Below are positions 25,130 through 33,486 of a stretch of 64,000 bases of DNA, piece after piece. Under the pieces are notes generated by a model. That model did not search any database. It had not been told where the DNA came from and saw nothing but the letters and a program-made list of their open reading frames with translations. The position numbers were made by a program, and so were the translations under genes. Location: contig CAWEQO010000013.1 of NCBI GenBank assembly GCA_963811225.1, positions 274,240 to 338,239 of the forward strand, read 5' to 3'. The stretch comes from CAWEQO01 sp963811225 (GTDB lineage: Bacteria > Chloroflexota > Anaerolineae > Anaerolineales > Anaerolineaceae). Within the stretch, counting starts at the first letter, position 1. Every line of letters begins with the position of its first letter.

Positions 25130-26449
25130 ATGAGCGTTCAAATTTTCCGCGAGCCAGAGCGACCGCACGTCGTGGTAGTTGGGGCTGGTTTTGGCGGTTT
25201 GGAAGCAATCCGAGAGCTGAACGGTAAGCCGGTCAACGTCACGATTGTCGACCAGAATAACTACCACCTGTTCCAACCGCTGTTGTATCAGGTGGCGAGC
25301 GCCGGGCTGGCGCCTTACGATATCGCCTATCCGGTACGCAGGATGCTGAGGCACCGGGAGAACGAGCGTTTCTGCTTGAGCCGGGTGAACAAGCTGGATC
25401 TGGATCACAAACGCCTGTATACCGAGGCAGAAGAGATCCATTACGATTATCTGATCCTGGCAGTGGGCAGTGTGACCAACTACTTCGGCATCCAATCGAT
25501 CGAGGAGAACGGATTCACCCTGAAGAGCCTGGGGGATGCAGAGGCGATCCGCGTGCATCTGGTGCGGCAGTTCGAGGCGGCGACCCGGGAGGAAGACCCG
25601 GAACGGCGCAGAGCGCTGCTGACCACCACGCTGGTTGGAGGCGGACCTACCGGGGTGGAGCTGGCCGGGGCGATTTCGGAATTGTACTTTCACGTGATGC
25701 TGAAAGATTATCCAGACATCCGGGCGGAAGAGGTGCACATTATTTTGCTGGAAGCAATGGACCGGCTGCTGTTGATGATGCCGGAGAACCTGTCGGAACA
25801 CGCCCAGAAAGTGCTGGAAAACAAGCACGTGGAGGTGGCGTTCAACAAAATGGTCACCGGTTATGACGGCAAGCAAGTGACCTTTAAAGAGGGCGAGCCG
25901 CTGCGGACCCGGACCCTGATCTGGACGGCAGGCGCTAAAGCCAGCCCGCTGATCGCCAGCATCGATGAGCCGCAAGGCCGCCTCGGACGGGTGAAGGTGG
26001 CGCCAACGCTGCAGCTGCCGGGGTACCCGGAAGTGTTCGTGATCGGCGATGCGGCTTTTTTGGAAGACAAGGAAGGCGCAGCGCTGCCGATGTTGGCAAC
26101 TGTGGCGCTGCAAGAAGGCGAGCTGGCATCCAAGAACATCCTGCATCGGATCCGGTCCGAGCGGCTGGAAGACTTTGAATACCAGAACCCAGGCATCCTG
26201 GCAACGATCGGGCGCAGCCAGGCAGTGGCGGAGCTGGGGCGCTTCCAGTTCACGGGCTTCTTCGCTTGGATCGTGTGGCTGGTGGTGCACATCTACCAGC
26301 TCGTAGGCTTCCGCAACCGGATTGTTGTGTTCATTAATTGGATTTTCCAGTACATCTTCTACGACCGCCCTCTGCGGATCGTGTCGAAAGAGCCGGAGCA
26401 GGTGCACGAGAATGAAGCGCCCGAGAAGGAAGTGACGTACGTCTCGTAG
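25130..26449 (+). CDS. ndh: Type II NADH dehydrogenase (NDH-2)
   Basis: ATG 25130 after AAGGGGC. 439 residues: FAD-binding VVVVGAGFGGLEAIREL, the family line NNYHLFQPLLYQVASAGL, NADH-binding TTLVGGGPTGVELAGAI, FVIGDAAF near residue 305, and a C-terminal hydrophobic amphipathic region (FFAWIVWLVVHIYQLVGF) that anchors it to the membrane. It passes electrons from NADH to quinone without pumping protons. Single-gene unit, with the repeat-bearing leader upstream and a 26-bp hairpin directly downstream. Confidence 0.92.
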   Translation: MSVQIFREPERPHVVVVGAGFGGLEAIRELNGKPVNVTIVDQNNYHLFQPLLYQVASAGLAPYDIAYPVRRMLRHRENERFCLSRVNKLDLDHKRLYTEAEEIHYDYLILAVGSVTNYFGIQSIEENGFTLKSLGDAEAIRVHLVRQFEAATREEDPERRRALLTTTLVGGGPTGVELAGAISELYFHVMLKDYPDIRAEEVHIILLEAMDRLLLMMPENLSEHAQKVLENKHVEVAFNKMVTGYDGKQVTFKEGEPLRTRTLIWTAGAKASPLIASIDEPQGRLGRVKVAPTLQLPGYPEVFVIGDAAFLEDKEGAALPMLATVALQEGELASKNILHRIRSERLEDFEYQNPGILATIGRSQAVAELGRFQFTGFFAWIVWLVVHIYQLVGFRNRIVVFINWIFQYIFYDRPLRIVSKEPEQVHENEAPEKEVTYVS

Positions 26450-26452
26450 GTC

Positions 26453-26515
26453 AGCAAGCAGCCAACAGTGAACGGGGGGCAGCCGCTGTCCCCCGTTCAC
26501 TGTTGGCTGCTTGCT
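26453..26515. terminator. 26-bp perfect hairpin after ndh
   Basis: AGCAAGCAGCCAACAGTGAA continues into CGGGGG; exact complement at 26490-26515, loop of 11 bases. Begins three bases after the stop codon. Confidence 0.8.
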
Positions 26516-26632
26516 GCCACTGATCGGGACATTCGTCATGATAATCCTGGCTATTTGACGAGTATCTATTTCCCGAAAAATCCGGTATTATTAGGGCACT
26601 GTTTTCCCGTTTGTCAGACAATAGGAGACCTC

Positions 26633-26831
26633 ATGGAACAAGAAACCGAAAACGTCGAACGCCCGGATGATGAGTTTAAGCTACACCATGCTTGGCGCGA
26701 TTGTCGGGCTGGTTCTCGGCGTCATCGTCACCTCTGTACTTTTCCAGAATTTTTATATTGGCGCCGTGATCGGCCTGGTTCTCGGTGTTGTCGCCGGCAT
26801 GGCAGTGGAGAAGAAGCGCAAGGGTAAGTAG
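26633..26831 (+). pseudogene. Small two-span membrane protein, one frameshift
   Basis: ATG 26633 (AGGAG upstream) begins an acidic MEQETENVERPDDEFKL. One surplus base near 26683 then shifts the frame: the other frame gives MLGAIVGLVLGVIVTSVLF and IGAVIGLVLGVVAGMAV, two Gly-rich membrane spans, ending EKKRKGK and TAG 26829-26831. Repaired it is about 66 residues, a glycine-zipper-like small membrane protein. Alternatively translation may begin at ATG 26688 (47 residues), giving an intact gene. Confidence 0.5.
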
Positions 26832-26859
26832 TTCCGAACGTTCATCAGAGGGGCGAGAA

Positions 26860-26924
26860 GCGGCACCCCGATAATGCCGGGCGCAAAGAGGCAATCTTTG
26901 CGCCCGGCATTATCGGGGTGCCGC
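26860..26924. terminator. 30-bp perfect hairpin
   Basis: GCGGCACCCCGATAATGCCG continuing for 30 bases, five-base loop, exact complement at 26895-26924. Follows the small membrane protein gene. Confidence 0.8.
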
Positions 26925-27052
26925 GCGTCTATAAGGATATTGACAAGGGCTGTGGGGATCTGTGCGCACACTGCGATCGGTACCTGCAATCGAACAAGCG
27001 GGTCGGTTTCACCGGCGATAAGTGGGAATGAAAAGGGAAATCTGTCGATTTG

Positions 27053-27128
27053 GTGACGTTTTACGACGTAAGAGCCGTCGAACGTCACGATCCGAGGCGA
27101 AGTGATTTCGGACCATTCTTGGTATAAT
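27053..27128 (+). promoter_or_regulatory. Hairpin and TATAAT box upstream of mrp
   Basis: GTGACGTT and CGACG (27053-27068) pair with CGTCG and AACGTCAC (27076-27088) around a seven-base loop; TATAAT lies at 27123-27128. The hairpin sits at -35 to -70 of this promoter and could be an operator. The rest of the 26925-27224 gap shows nothing else. Confidence 0.35.
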
Positions 27129-27224
27129 TTGAGTTGTTTGTCTCTCAAGTTTATTGGACAACCAGGGGACGAAGAAGACAAATTAACAGGCAGCAATTTT
27201 TTGATGATTAATTAAGGAGTATCG

Positions 27225-28274
27225 ATGCCTTCTGAGAAAGATATAATGGAGGCGCTGCAGCGGGTGATGGACCCTGAGCTGCACCGCAGTATTGTGGAGC
27301 TGAACATGGTGCGCGATCTGAAGATCGAGGACAGCGCTGTAAGCTTCACCCTGGCCCTGACCGTGCCGACCTGCCCAATGCGCAACCAGATGGCTGATAA
27401 CGCCCGTTCCATCTTGATGGGGATGCCGGGCGTCGAGAAGGTCGACTTGCAGTTTGGGGCGATGACCGATGAGGAGCGCCGCGCGCTGATGGGCGGGCAG
27501 CAAGGACTGCCCAAGCTGAATCAGTTCAACAAGATCGACCACGTGGTGGCGGTGATGAGCGGCAAAGGCGGCGTGGGCAAGTCAAGCGTGACGGCCCTGT
27601 TGGCGGCGGCGCTGGCGCGTCGTGGTTATAAGGTAGGCGTGCTGGACGCAGACATCACCGGGCCGAGCATCCCCAAGTTGTTCGGGCTGCCCTCGGGCGG
27701 CCTGCGCGGCAGCGAAGCCGGGATGCTGCCGGCCAGCACCAAGACCGGGATCAAGGTGGTCTCGATCAACCTGCTGCTGAAGGAAGCCGACACCCCGGTC
27801 ATCTGGCGCGGGCCGATGATTGCCGGAGCGATCCAACAGTTCTACAATGACGCCCTGTGGGGCAAGCTGGACTATCTGCTGGTGGATCTGCCTCCGGGAA
27901 CCTCGGATGCAGCCCTGACTGTGGTGCAGTCTCTGCCGCTCTCGGGCGTGGTGATGGTGACCACCCCACAAGACCTGGCGACGCTGGTGGTGCGCAAAGC
28001 AGTGCACATGGTGCAGCAGCTCAACATCCCGGTGCTTGGCATTGTGGAGAACATGAGCTACTTTGAGTGCCCCGACAACGGCAAGCGCTACGAGCTGTTC
28101 GGCCCCAGTCATGCCGGAGAAGTGGCCGCAGCAACCGGTGCGCCGGTGGCGGCGAGAATGCCGGTGAATCCCGCGGTAGCCACGCTTTCCGACGCCGGAA
28201 AAGTGGAGGAAGTGGACGCGCCCGAGATGGAAGCCTTGGCAGAGCGGATCGGTCAGGCGCTGCGCAAGAGCTAG
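27225..28274 (+). CDS. Mrp/ApbC-type iron-sulfur carrier ATPase
   Basis: 349 residues: N-terminal DUF59/MIP18 domain (1-90, ending VDLQFGAM), then a ParA-like ATPase with the deviant P-loop VMSGKGGVGKSSVTALLAAA, LLVDLPPGTSDAALTVVQ and GIVENMSYFECPDNG. The family usually has two cysteines in the last motif (CPxC) that bridge a 4Fe-4S cluster between subunits; here the second is Asn, so cluster binding may differ. It would deliver Fe-S clusters to apo-enzymes. Stand-alone gene followed by a 33-bp hairpin. Confidence 0.88.
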   Translation: MPSEKDIMEALQRVMDPELHRSIVELNMVRDLKIEDSAVSFTLALTVPTCPMRNQMADNARSILMGMPGVEKVDLQFGAMTDEERRALMGGQQGLPKLNQFNKIDHVVAVMSGKGGVGKSSVTALLAAALARRGYKVGVLDADITGPSIPKLFGLPSGGLRGSEAGMLPASTKTGIKVVSINLLLKEADTPVIWRGPMIAGAIQQFYNDALWGKLDYLLVDLPPGTSDAALTVVQSLPLSGVVMVTTPQDLATLVVRKAVHMVQQLNIPVLGIVENMSYFECPDNGKRYELFGPSHAGEVAAATGAPVAARMPVNPAVATLSDAGKVEEVDAPEMEALAERIGQALRKS

Positions 28275-28276
28275 GC

Positions 28277-28343
28277 CTTTTGAATAAAATAACGACGAGG
28301 GAGCGCTGCAGCAGCGCTCCCTCGTCGTTATTTTATTCAAAAG
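28277..28343. terminator. 33-bp perfect hairpin after mrp
   Basis: Arms 28277-28309 and 28311-28343 are exact complements around a single base. Its outer parts are AT-rich on both arms, so it can terminate both ways. Starts three bases after the mrp stop. Confidence 0.8.
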
Positions 28344-28529
28344 ATTCTCTAACCATTTTCTAATCCCTGCTTCTCTTTTCACTGCTATCGTTATGATATA
28401 ATGTTTCGAACACTCGTTCCAGAAATTCCCCATTCGGTTATTGACTCTTTAGAATAAGTGTTCTATAATCTATTTATCGTACTATATCCGTTCTAGTTTT
28501 TCACGAAAGTGAAAAAAGGAGATGTTCAG

Positions 28530-29330
28530 GTGAACCTCTCAAACTCACGTTCTAACAACCGTTTTAGTCTGCTGAGCAGAGGAAAGTTATCGCCAGGCCT
28601 GATCTTCGCCGTCATTATCTTGACGGCGCTGCTAGCCTTCGAGATCTTCAACTACAGCACTACCGATTTTGCTTTGACGGATCTCTTGGGCGACCTGAGG
28701 TTCGCCGGTGTTCGTTGGGCCACCATCCTTTCGATCGCATTCTGCGGGATCGACTTTGCGGGCATTGCCCGGCTGTTCACCCCAGAACAAGGCGGCGAAG
28801 AACCAAAAGAGGTGTGGTACCTGTTCGGCGCCTGGCTTCTGGCCGCAACCATGAACGCGATCCTCACCTGGTGGGGCGTTTCCATGGCTGTCATCACCCA
28901 CTCCGTCAGCAGCACCACCGTAATGAGCGCCAGCACGCTGACCAAAGTTGTGCCGATTTTCGTGGCGATCATGGTATGGGTCATCCGTATCTTGATCATC
29001 GGGTCGCTGTCAATGGCGGGCGACCGGCTCCTGTGGGGCCATGCCGCTCCCCAGCGCCGAGCTCCGGCCCCCCAGCGCAGCTACACGGGCAACAGCAATA
29101 ATCAACGCACTCCGGCGACGATGCCCATGCAAGCCGCGCCCGCGCCACGACCGTCTGCCGCCCGCTCAATGGAGCCAGGCAGCAACAACGGCAGCGGCCG
29201 GCAAGAGCCGACTTATCACAGCCTCTCATTCACGCCTCGCCCAATGCCGAAACCAACTCAAGTGCATCCAAAAGGCAGAAACGACAACAGCAGCAATGAA
29301 GGTAGCGCAGCACCTCGGCGACGTTTGTAA
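28530..29330 (+). CDS. Four-span membrane protein with disordered basic tail
   Basis: GTG 28530 is preferred because AAAAAAGGAG lies eight bases before it; a longer frame from 28509 would place that site inside the gene. 266 residues: membrane segments GLIFAVIILTALLAFEIF, WATILSIAFCGIDFAGIARL, FGAWLLAATMNAILTWWGV and IFVAIMVWVIRILIIGSLSM, then a low-complexity tail of about 100 residues rich in Ala, Pro, Arg, Asn and Ser. No family is recognised. The layout resembles small integral proteins of mobile or envelope systems, but no partner is nearby. Confidence 0.65.
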   Translation: MNLSNSRSNNRFSLLSRGKLSPGLIFAVIILTALLAFEIFNYSTTDFALTDLLGDLRFAGVRWATILSIAFCGIDFAGIARLFTPEQGGEEPKEVWYLFGAWLLAATMNAILTWWGVSMAVITHSVSSTTVMSASTLTKVVPIFVAIMVWVIRILIIGSLSMAGDRLLWGHAAPQRRAPAPQRSYTGNSNNQRTPATMPMQAAPAPRPSAARSMEPGSNNGSGRQEPTYHSLSFTPRPMPKPTQVHPKGRNDNSSNEGSAAPRRRL

Positions 29331-29348
29331 TCCATTCATCTATATTTT

Positions 29349-29396
29349 AAAAACAGCACGACCGGTTCTGCAAATCGAACCGGTCGTGCTGTTTTT
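29349..29396. terminator. 20-bp perfect hairpin between convergent genes
   Basis: AAAAACAGCACGACCGGTTC, eight-base loop and exact complement; serves the plus-strand gene ending at 29330 and the kinase gene ending at 29401 on minus. Confidence 0.85.
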
Positions 29397-29400
29397 GCTG

Positions 29401-30765
29401 TTATTTAAGCAGCGGCAGCCAGACGGCGAAAGTGGTTCCGTGGCTCTCTTGCGAGGTGACCTCAATGTTGCCGCCGTGGTTGCGAACGATGTAATAGGCA
29501 ATCGACAGGCCCAGGCCGAAGCCGGTGCCCTTGCCGCGCTTGCGTGACTTCTCACCACGGTAGAAGCGCTCGAAGATGTGCGGCAGATCTTCCTGCGGAA
29601 TGCCGGGGCCGTTGTCGGTGACGATCACCTGGGCCTGGTTGCCCGCCTTACGCAAGGTGATCGTCACCTGCCCGCCGGACTGCGTGTATTGGATCGCGTT
29701 GCCCACAAGGTTCAAAAACACCTGCTTGAGGCGATCACGATCACCCATGACTTGCAATTGATCGATCTCCACCAGGCGCAGGTTAACACGCTCTCCGGCC
29801 AGCACGCGCATTTGCTGGAAGACTTCCAAGATAATGGTATCGATCTCGACCGGGGCCATTTCGAGGGGCAGGTTGCCAGACTCGACCTGAGCCAGGAGCA
29901 GCAAGTCTCCCACCATGCGGGTCAGGCGGTCGACCTCGTCCTCGATGCTGCTGAGGGATTCCTCGTCGGCTTCTTTGGCGCGGCGCATCAAGGCGACGTT
30001 GCCCTTGATCACCGTCAGTGGGGTGCGCAGCTCATGACTGACATCCGCCAGGAAGCGGCGCTGGGTTGTGAACAGCTTTTCCAGGCGTTCGAGGGTATCG
30101 TTGAAGGCCCGGATGAGGATGGCAATCTCGTCGTCTTGCGCGCCAATCAGCGGAATGCGCCGCGACAAGTCTTCGGCGCGGGTGATGCTCTCGGCGATGG
30201 CGGTCGCCACGGTCAGGGGCGCCAATGCGCGCCCGGTGACCAGCCAGGCAGCCAGCCCGGCGACGAACATCGCGACCACAAGCAGCAGGATCAGCACGGA
30301 CGCCAGGGTGCGCTGGGTGATGTTGATGAACGCCAGGTTGAGGCCCACTTGCAGAACGCCGGCAGGCCCGCGGGCGCTTTCCAGCGGCACGCTGAGCACG
30401 CGCAGGCTCAGTCCATTAACCAGGCTCTGGTGAAAGACATTGGAACCGGCGTAACGACCAAGCTGATCCAGCGGCTTGCTAATGGTCGCAGGTCGAGTAT
30501 ATAAAAGGTTGCCGTCGTTCCCCCACACCTGGACGTACAGGTTTTCGGTTGGCTGGTACTCTGTCAGCGAGCTGGTGATGATCTGGTTGTCGGTGCTGTT
30601 AACGCTCAACTGATTAACGATCTGCTCGGCCTCCTGCGACAGGGTCGTATCCAATTGATCGAGCAGCACGATGCTGACCATGCCGTAGACCAGTGACCCA
30701 AAAATCAGCAGCACACCACCCAAGAGCGAGGTATACAGCAATGTCAGGCGGAGGCGCAGGGTCAT
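29401..30765 (-). CDS. Sensor histidine kinase of a two-component system
   Basis: 454 residues: membrane segment at about 8-36, extracytoplasmic sensor domain 37-155, second membrane segment 152-176 (TLASVLILLLVVAMFVAGLA), HAMP linker, HisKA with phospho-acceptor His244 in FLADVSHELRTPLTVI, and HATPase_c with NLVGNAIQYTQSGG, VTDNGPGIPQED and GTGFGLGLSIAYYIV. Its start overlaps the response-regulator stop by one base (TAATG), so the pair is co-translated. The signal is unknown. Confidence 0.9.
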   Translation of the reverse strand: MTLRLRLTLLYTSLLGGVLLIFGSLVYGMVSIVLLDQLDTTLSQEAEQIVNQLSVNSTDNQIITSSLTEYQPTENLYVQVWGNDGNLLYTRPATISKPLDQLGRYAGSNVFHQSLVNGLSLRVLSVPLESARGPAGVLQVGLNLAFINITQRTLASVLILLLVVAMFVAGLAAWLVTGRALAPLTVATAIAESITRAEDLSRRIPLIGAQDDEIAILIRAFNDTLERLEKLFTTQRRFLADVSHELRTPLTVIKGNVALMRRAKEADEESLSSIEDEVDRLTRMVGDLLLLAQVESGNLPLEMAPVEIDTIILEVFQQMRVLAGERVNLRLVEIDQLQVMGDRDRLKQVFLNLVGNAIQYTQSGGQVTITLRKAGNQAQVIVTDNGPGIPQEDLPHIFERFYRGEKSRKRGKGTGFGLGLSIAYYIVRNHGGNIEVTSQESHGTTFAVWLPLLK

Positions 30766-31442
30766 TAAGGATTCTCACGCAGCACGTAACCGACGCCTCG
30801 AACGGTATGGATCAGGCGAGGTTCGTCTTCAGCCTCCAGTTTTTGACGCAGATAACGGATGTACACATCCAGCACGTTGCTTTCGCCGCCAAAATCGTAT
30901 CCCCAAACCCGGTCAAAGATGACCTCGCGGGTGAGCACCTGGCGTGGGTGGCGCATGAACAGCTCGAGCAAGTCGTACTCTTTAGCGGTCAGCGAAATGA
31001 CCCTCCCCTGGCGCGTGGCCTGGCGCGTAGACGTGTCGAGCGTCAGATCGGCGAAGGATAACACGGGGGCGCGGTCTTGTTGGGTGCGGCGGAGCAGCGC
31101 CCGGACGTGTGCCAGCAGTTCGTCGAGCTCGAAAGGTTTAACCATGTAATCGTCGGCGCCGGAATCCAGTCCCTGGACGCGGTCCGAGACCGTGTCCTTT
31201 GCAGTTAGGATCAGGATCGGCACGTTGCTTACCGAGCGCATGCGCTGGGCCACTTCGAGACCGTCCATGCCGGGCAGCATCCAGTCCAGGATCACCAGGT
31301 CTGGGTTGTGGTCGCGAGCCAGGGCAAGCCCGGTCTCGCCGTCTAAGGCAGCATCGACCTGGTAGCCTTCGTAGGCCAGGCCGCGCCGCAGTACTTTTAC
31401 GATGGCTTCATCGTCTTCGATTATCAAGATACGTTCATTCAT
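30765..31442 (-). CDS. OmpR/PhoB-family response regulator
   Basis: ATG 31442 follows GAGGAGGG. 225 residues: receiver domain with the acidic pair IIEDDEA, phospho-acceptor Asp53 in VILDWMLPGMDG, Thr in ILILTAKD and Lys in DYMVKPFE, then a winged helix (LTLDTSTRQATRQGRVISLT, ILFDRVWGYDFGGESNVLDVYI) typical of PhoB-like DNA binding. The cognate kinase gene overlaps its 3' end. Confidence 0.92.
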   Translation of the reverse strand: MNERILIIEDDEAIVKVLRRGLAYEGYQVDAALDGETGLALARDHNPDLVILDWMLPGMDGLEVAQRMRSVSNVPILILTAKDTVSDRVQGLDSGADDYMVKPFELDELLAHVRALLRRTQQDRAPVLSFADLTLDTSTRQATRQGRVISLTAKEYDLLELFMRHPRQVLTREVIFDRVWGYDFGGESNVLDVYIRYLRQKLEAEDEPRLIHTVRGVGYVLRENP

Positions 31443-31616
31443 AGACCCTCCTCTGAACTGTATACATCCCTCCACCCCGCTCGGGGCGCGATTGCGTTTG
31501 ACCATTGCGGCGATGGGTAAGAAGAATTTCTATATTAATTTTCTCACATTCTCACTTTAATCAAATTTTCTCATTTCGGCTAATATTTGTGAAAACTCGT
31601 GCCCGCTCCTTGAAAT

Positions 31617-31705
31617 GGGAGCATTTAAGCCGGGTAGAACTTCTCACCTCGCAAATGCTCCCTTAAAAAACTCCTTCCCGGGCAGTCTGATTTTTGCGCT
31701 ATAAT
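31617..31705 (+). promoter_or_regulatory. Hairpin and leaderless promoter of the RNase D gene
   Basis: GGGAGCATTT (31617-31626) pairs exactly with AAATGCTCCC (31653-31662), 26 bases apart. TATAAT at 31700-31705 ends eight bases before the ATG at 31713, so the mRNA is probably leaderless. The palindrome at -45 to -90 could be an operator. Confidence 0.45.
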
Positions 31706-31712
31706 GTTCCCC

Positions 31713-32846
31713 ATGAGTAAGCCGCCAATGAAAAAGCCCGAATGGGTCGATCATCCCAAAAAACTGCGCCAGATGATAACAGACCTGGAGCAATATCCCT
31801 TACTGGCAGTTGATACCGAATCGAACAGCCTGTACGTCTATCAGGAGCAAGTCTGCCTGATCCAATTCTCCACCGGCGATACCGATTATCTGGTTGACCC
31901 GCTGGCGATCAGCGACCTCTCGCCGCTCTGGAAGATCTTCGCCAACCGCGACATCGAGAAGATCTTTCACGCCGCCGAGTACGATCTGATCTGCCTGAAG
32001 CGCGACTTCGGGTACCGCTTCGCCAATATCTTCGATACGATGGTAGCGGCGCGGATTTTAGGCCGGCAGTCCGTTGGGCTGGGCTCGATGTTGAAGGAGA
32101 CCTTCGGCATTGAGGTCGACAAGCGCTACCAGCGGGCCAACTGGGGCAAGCGGCCGCTTCCACAGGCGCAGCTGGCCTACGCCCGCCTGGACACGCATTA
32201 TCTGATCGACCTGCGCAACCGGCTAAAAGCCGAACTGGTCGAGAAGGGCTGGTGGGCGCTGGCTGAAGAGGACTTCCGGGCGGCCGAGCAGGTGACCATG
32301 CCGGACCAGGACCACAGTCCAAGCCGCTGCCTGCGCATCTCGGGCAGCCAGAACCTGTCGCCGGTCGAGCTGTCGATCCTGCATTCGCTTTGCGAGTACC
32401 GGGACGAGCAGGCGCGCTTTTCGAACCTGCCTCCATTCAAGGTGTTGAGCAACCGGGTGCTGCTGGAGGTGGCGCGCAACCGACCGCAATCCTTCCAGGA
32501 GTTGGAACAGTTGGGCACGCTCTCCCCGCGCCTTTTGAGCCGCCACAGCGAAGGGCTGTTGGAGGCGGTCGAGAAGGGTTATCAGGCCGGGCCGCTGGAA
32601 CGACCGCACAATCACAACCGGCCGGCTGAGGATTTCCTGTTTCGGCTGGATGCGATGCGCAACTGGCGCAAGGAAATGGGCCAGCAGATGGGCGTTCCTT
32701 CGGACGTGATCTTGCCACGCGACATCCTGGAGCAGATCGCACAGGCGAACCCCAGGAGTTTGCCGGAGCTGGCCGAGCTGATGGGCCACCTGCCCTGGCG
32801 GCTGCAGCGGTTCGGGGAAACGATTCTGAAGACCTTGGAACGGTAG
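31713..32846 (+). CDS. Ribonuclease D-like 3'-5' exonuclease with HRDC domain
   Basis: 377 residues from ATG 31713 (an ATG nine bases earlier overlaps the -10 box). DEDD-type exonuclease motifs: LLAVDTESNSLYVY (Asp34, Glu36), IFHAAEYDLICL and LAYARLDTHYLIDLRNRL, followed by an HRDC domain with LPPFKVLSNRVLLEVARNRP and a C-terminal second helical repeat. RNase D trims tRNA and other stable RNA 3' ends; a tRNA gene lies 50 bases downstream. Confidence 0.88.
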   Translation: MSKPPMKKPEWVDHPKKLRQMITDLEQYPLLAVDTESNSLYVYQEQVCLIQFSTGDTDYLVDPLAISDLSPLWKIFANRDIEKIFHAAEYDLICLKRDFGYRFANIFDTMVAARILGRQSVGLGSMLKETFGIEVDKRYQRANWGKRPLPQAQLAYARLDTHYLIDLRNRLKAELVEKGWWALAEEDFRAAEQVTMPDQDHSPSRCLRISGSQNLSPVELSILHSLCEYRDEQARFSNLPPFKVLSNRVLLEVARNRPQSFQELEQLGTLSPRLLSRHSEGLLEAVEKGYQAGPLERPHNHNRPAEDFLFRLDAMRNWRKEMGQQMGVPSDVILPRDILEQIAQANPRSLPELAELMGHLPWRLQRFGETILKTLER

Positions 32847-32896
32847 AATAAGTTTGTTGGATTGACACAATCCATGCTATAATAAGGGGCTTTTGA

Positions 32897-32984
32897 GGAG
32901 AGGTGCCGGAGTGGACGATCGGGGCGGTCTCGAAAACCGTTGTGGCCCCTGTGGCCACCGTGGGTTCGAATCCCACCCTCTCCG
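32897..32984 (+). tRNA. tRNA-Ser (CGA)
   Basis: 88 bases: acceptor GGAGAGG/CCTCTCC with discriminator G, anticodon loop CTCGAAA (anticodon CGA, reading TCG), long variable arm TTGTGGCCCCTGTGGCCACC, T arm GTGGGTTCGAATCCCAC. A 14-base copy of its 3' end plus flank recurs at 33021-33034. Confidence 0.92.
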
Positions 32985-33120
32985 CCTTGAAAGACAGGCT
33001 CCGAGGGCGGTTCCCAGCCACTCTCCGCCTTGAAGAGGCGAAAAAGTCAGAGCTGGAGAGTGAAAGAGAACAGTCAAAACGCTTAGCGGTCGCTGAGCGT
33101 TTTTGGTTTAAAAGACTTTC

Positions 33121-33428
33121 CTCGTAGCCCAACACAGGAATGTGTTGGGTCCACTGCGAAGGGACATCAAACTCCATCCTCCATTCCCGCTGCAAAGATG
33201 ACCTCGTAGCCCAACACATCCTTGTGTTGGGTCCATGGCGAAGGGACATCAAACTCTATCCTCCATTCCCGCTGCAAAGATGACTTCGTAGCTCAACACA
33301 TCCTTGTGTTGGGTCCATGGCGAAGGGACATCAAACTCCATCCTCCATTCCCGCTGCAAAGATGACCTCGTAGCCCAACACATCCCTGTGTTGGGTCCAT
33401 TGGCGAAGGGACATCAAACTCCATCCAA
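33121..33428. repeat. 82-bp tandem repeat, 3.75 copies, each with a hairpin
   Basis: Units begin at 33121, 33203, 33285 and 33367. Each starts CTCGTAGCCCAACACA and contains the hairpin CCCAACACA/TGTGTTGGG with a four-base loop that varies (GGAA, TCCT, TCCT, TCCC), then GGGACATCAAACTC and ATTCCCGCTGCAAAGATGAC. The last unit ends early in a short CCATCC/GGATGG hairpin. 82 is not a multiple of three and no frame runs through all units, so it is not coding. It lies between tRNA-Ser and the 3' end of the ROK kinase gene. Confidence 0.9.
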
Positions 33429-33486
33429 AATTCGGATGGAAATCCTATTTATAAGGGCATGGCAGGAGAAAAACCGTTATGAGAAG

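Noticed and set aside
25067..26539. 490-codon antisense frame opposite ndh
   Set aside because: Shadow frame of a well-conserved NDH-2 gene; rich in His/Gln/Arg without any domain.
28509..28529. Earlier GTG start of the four-span membrane protein
   Set aside because: The ribosome site AAAAAAGGAG lies inside this extension and is ideally placed for GTG 28530.
33121..33428. CRISPR array
   Set aside because: Units are contiguous 82-bp tandem copies with no variable spacers, and no cas gene is present.
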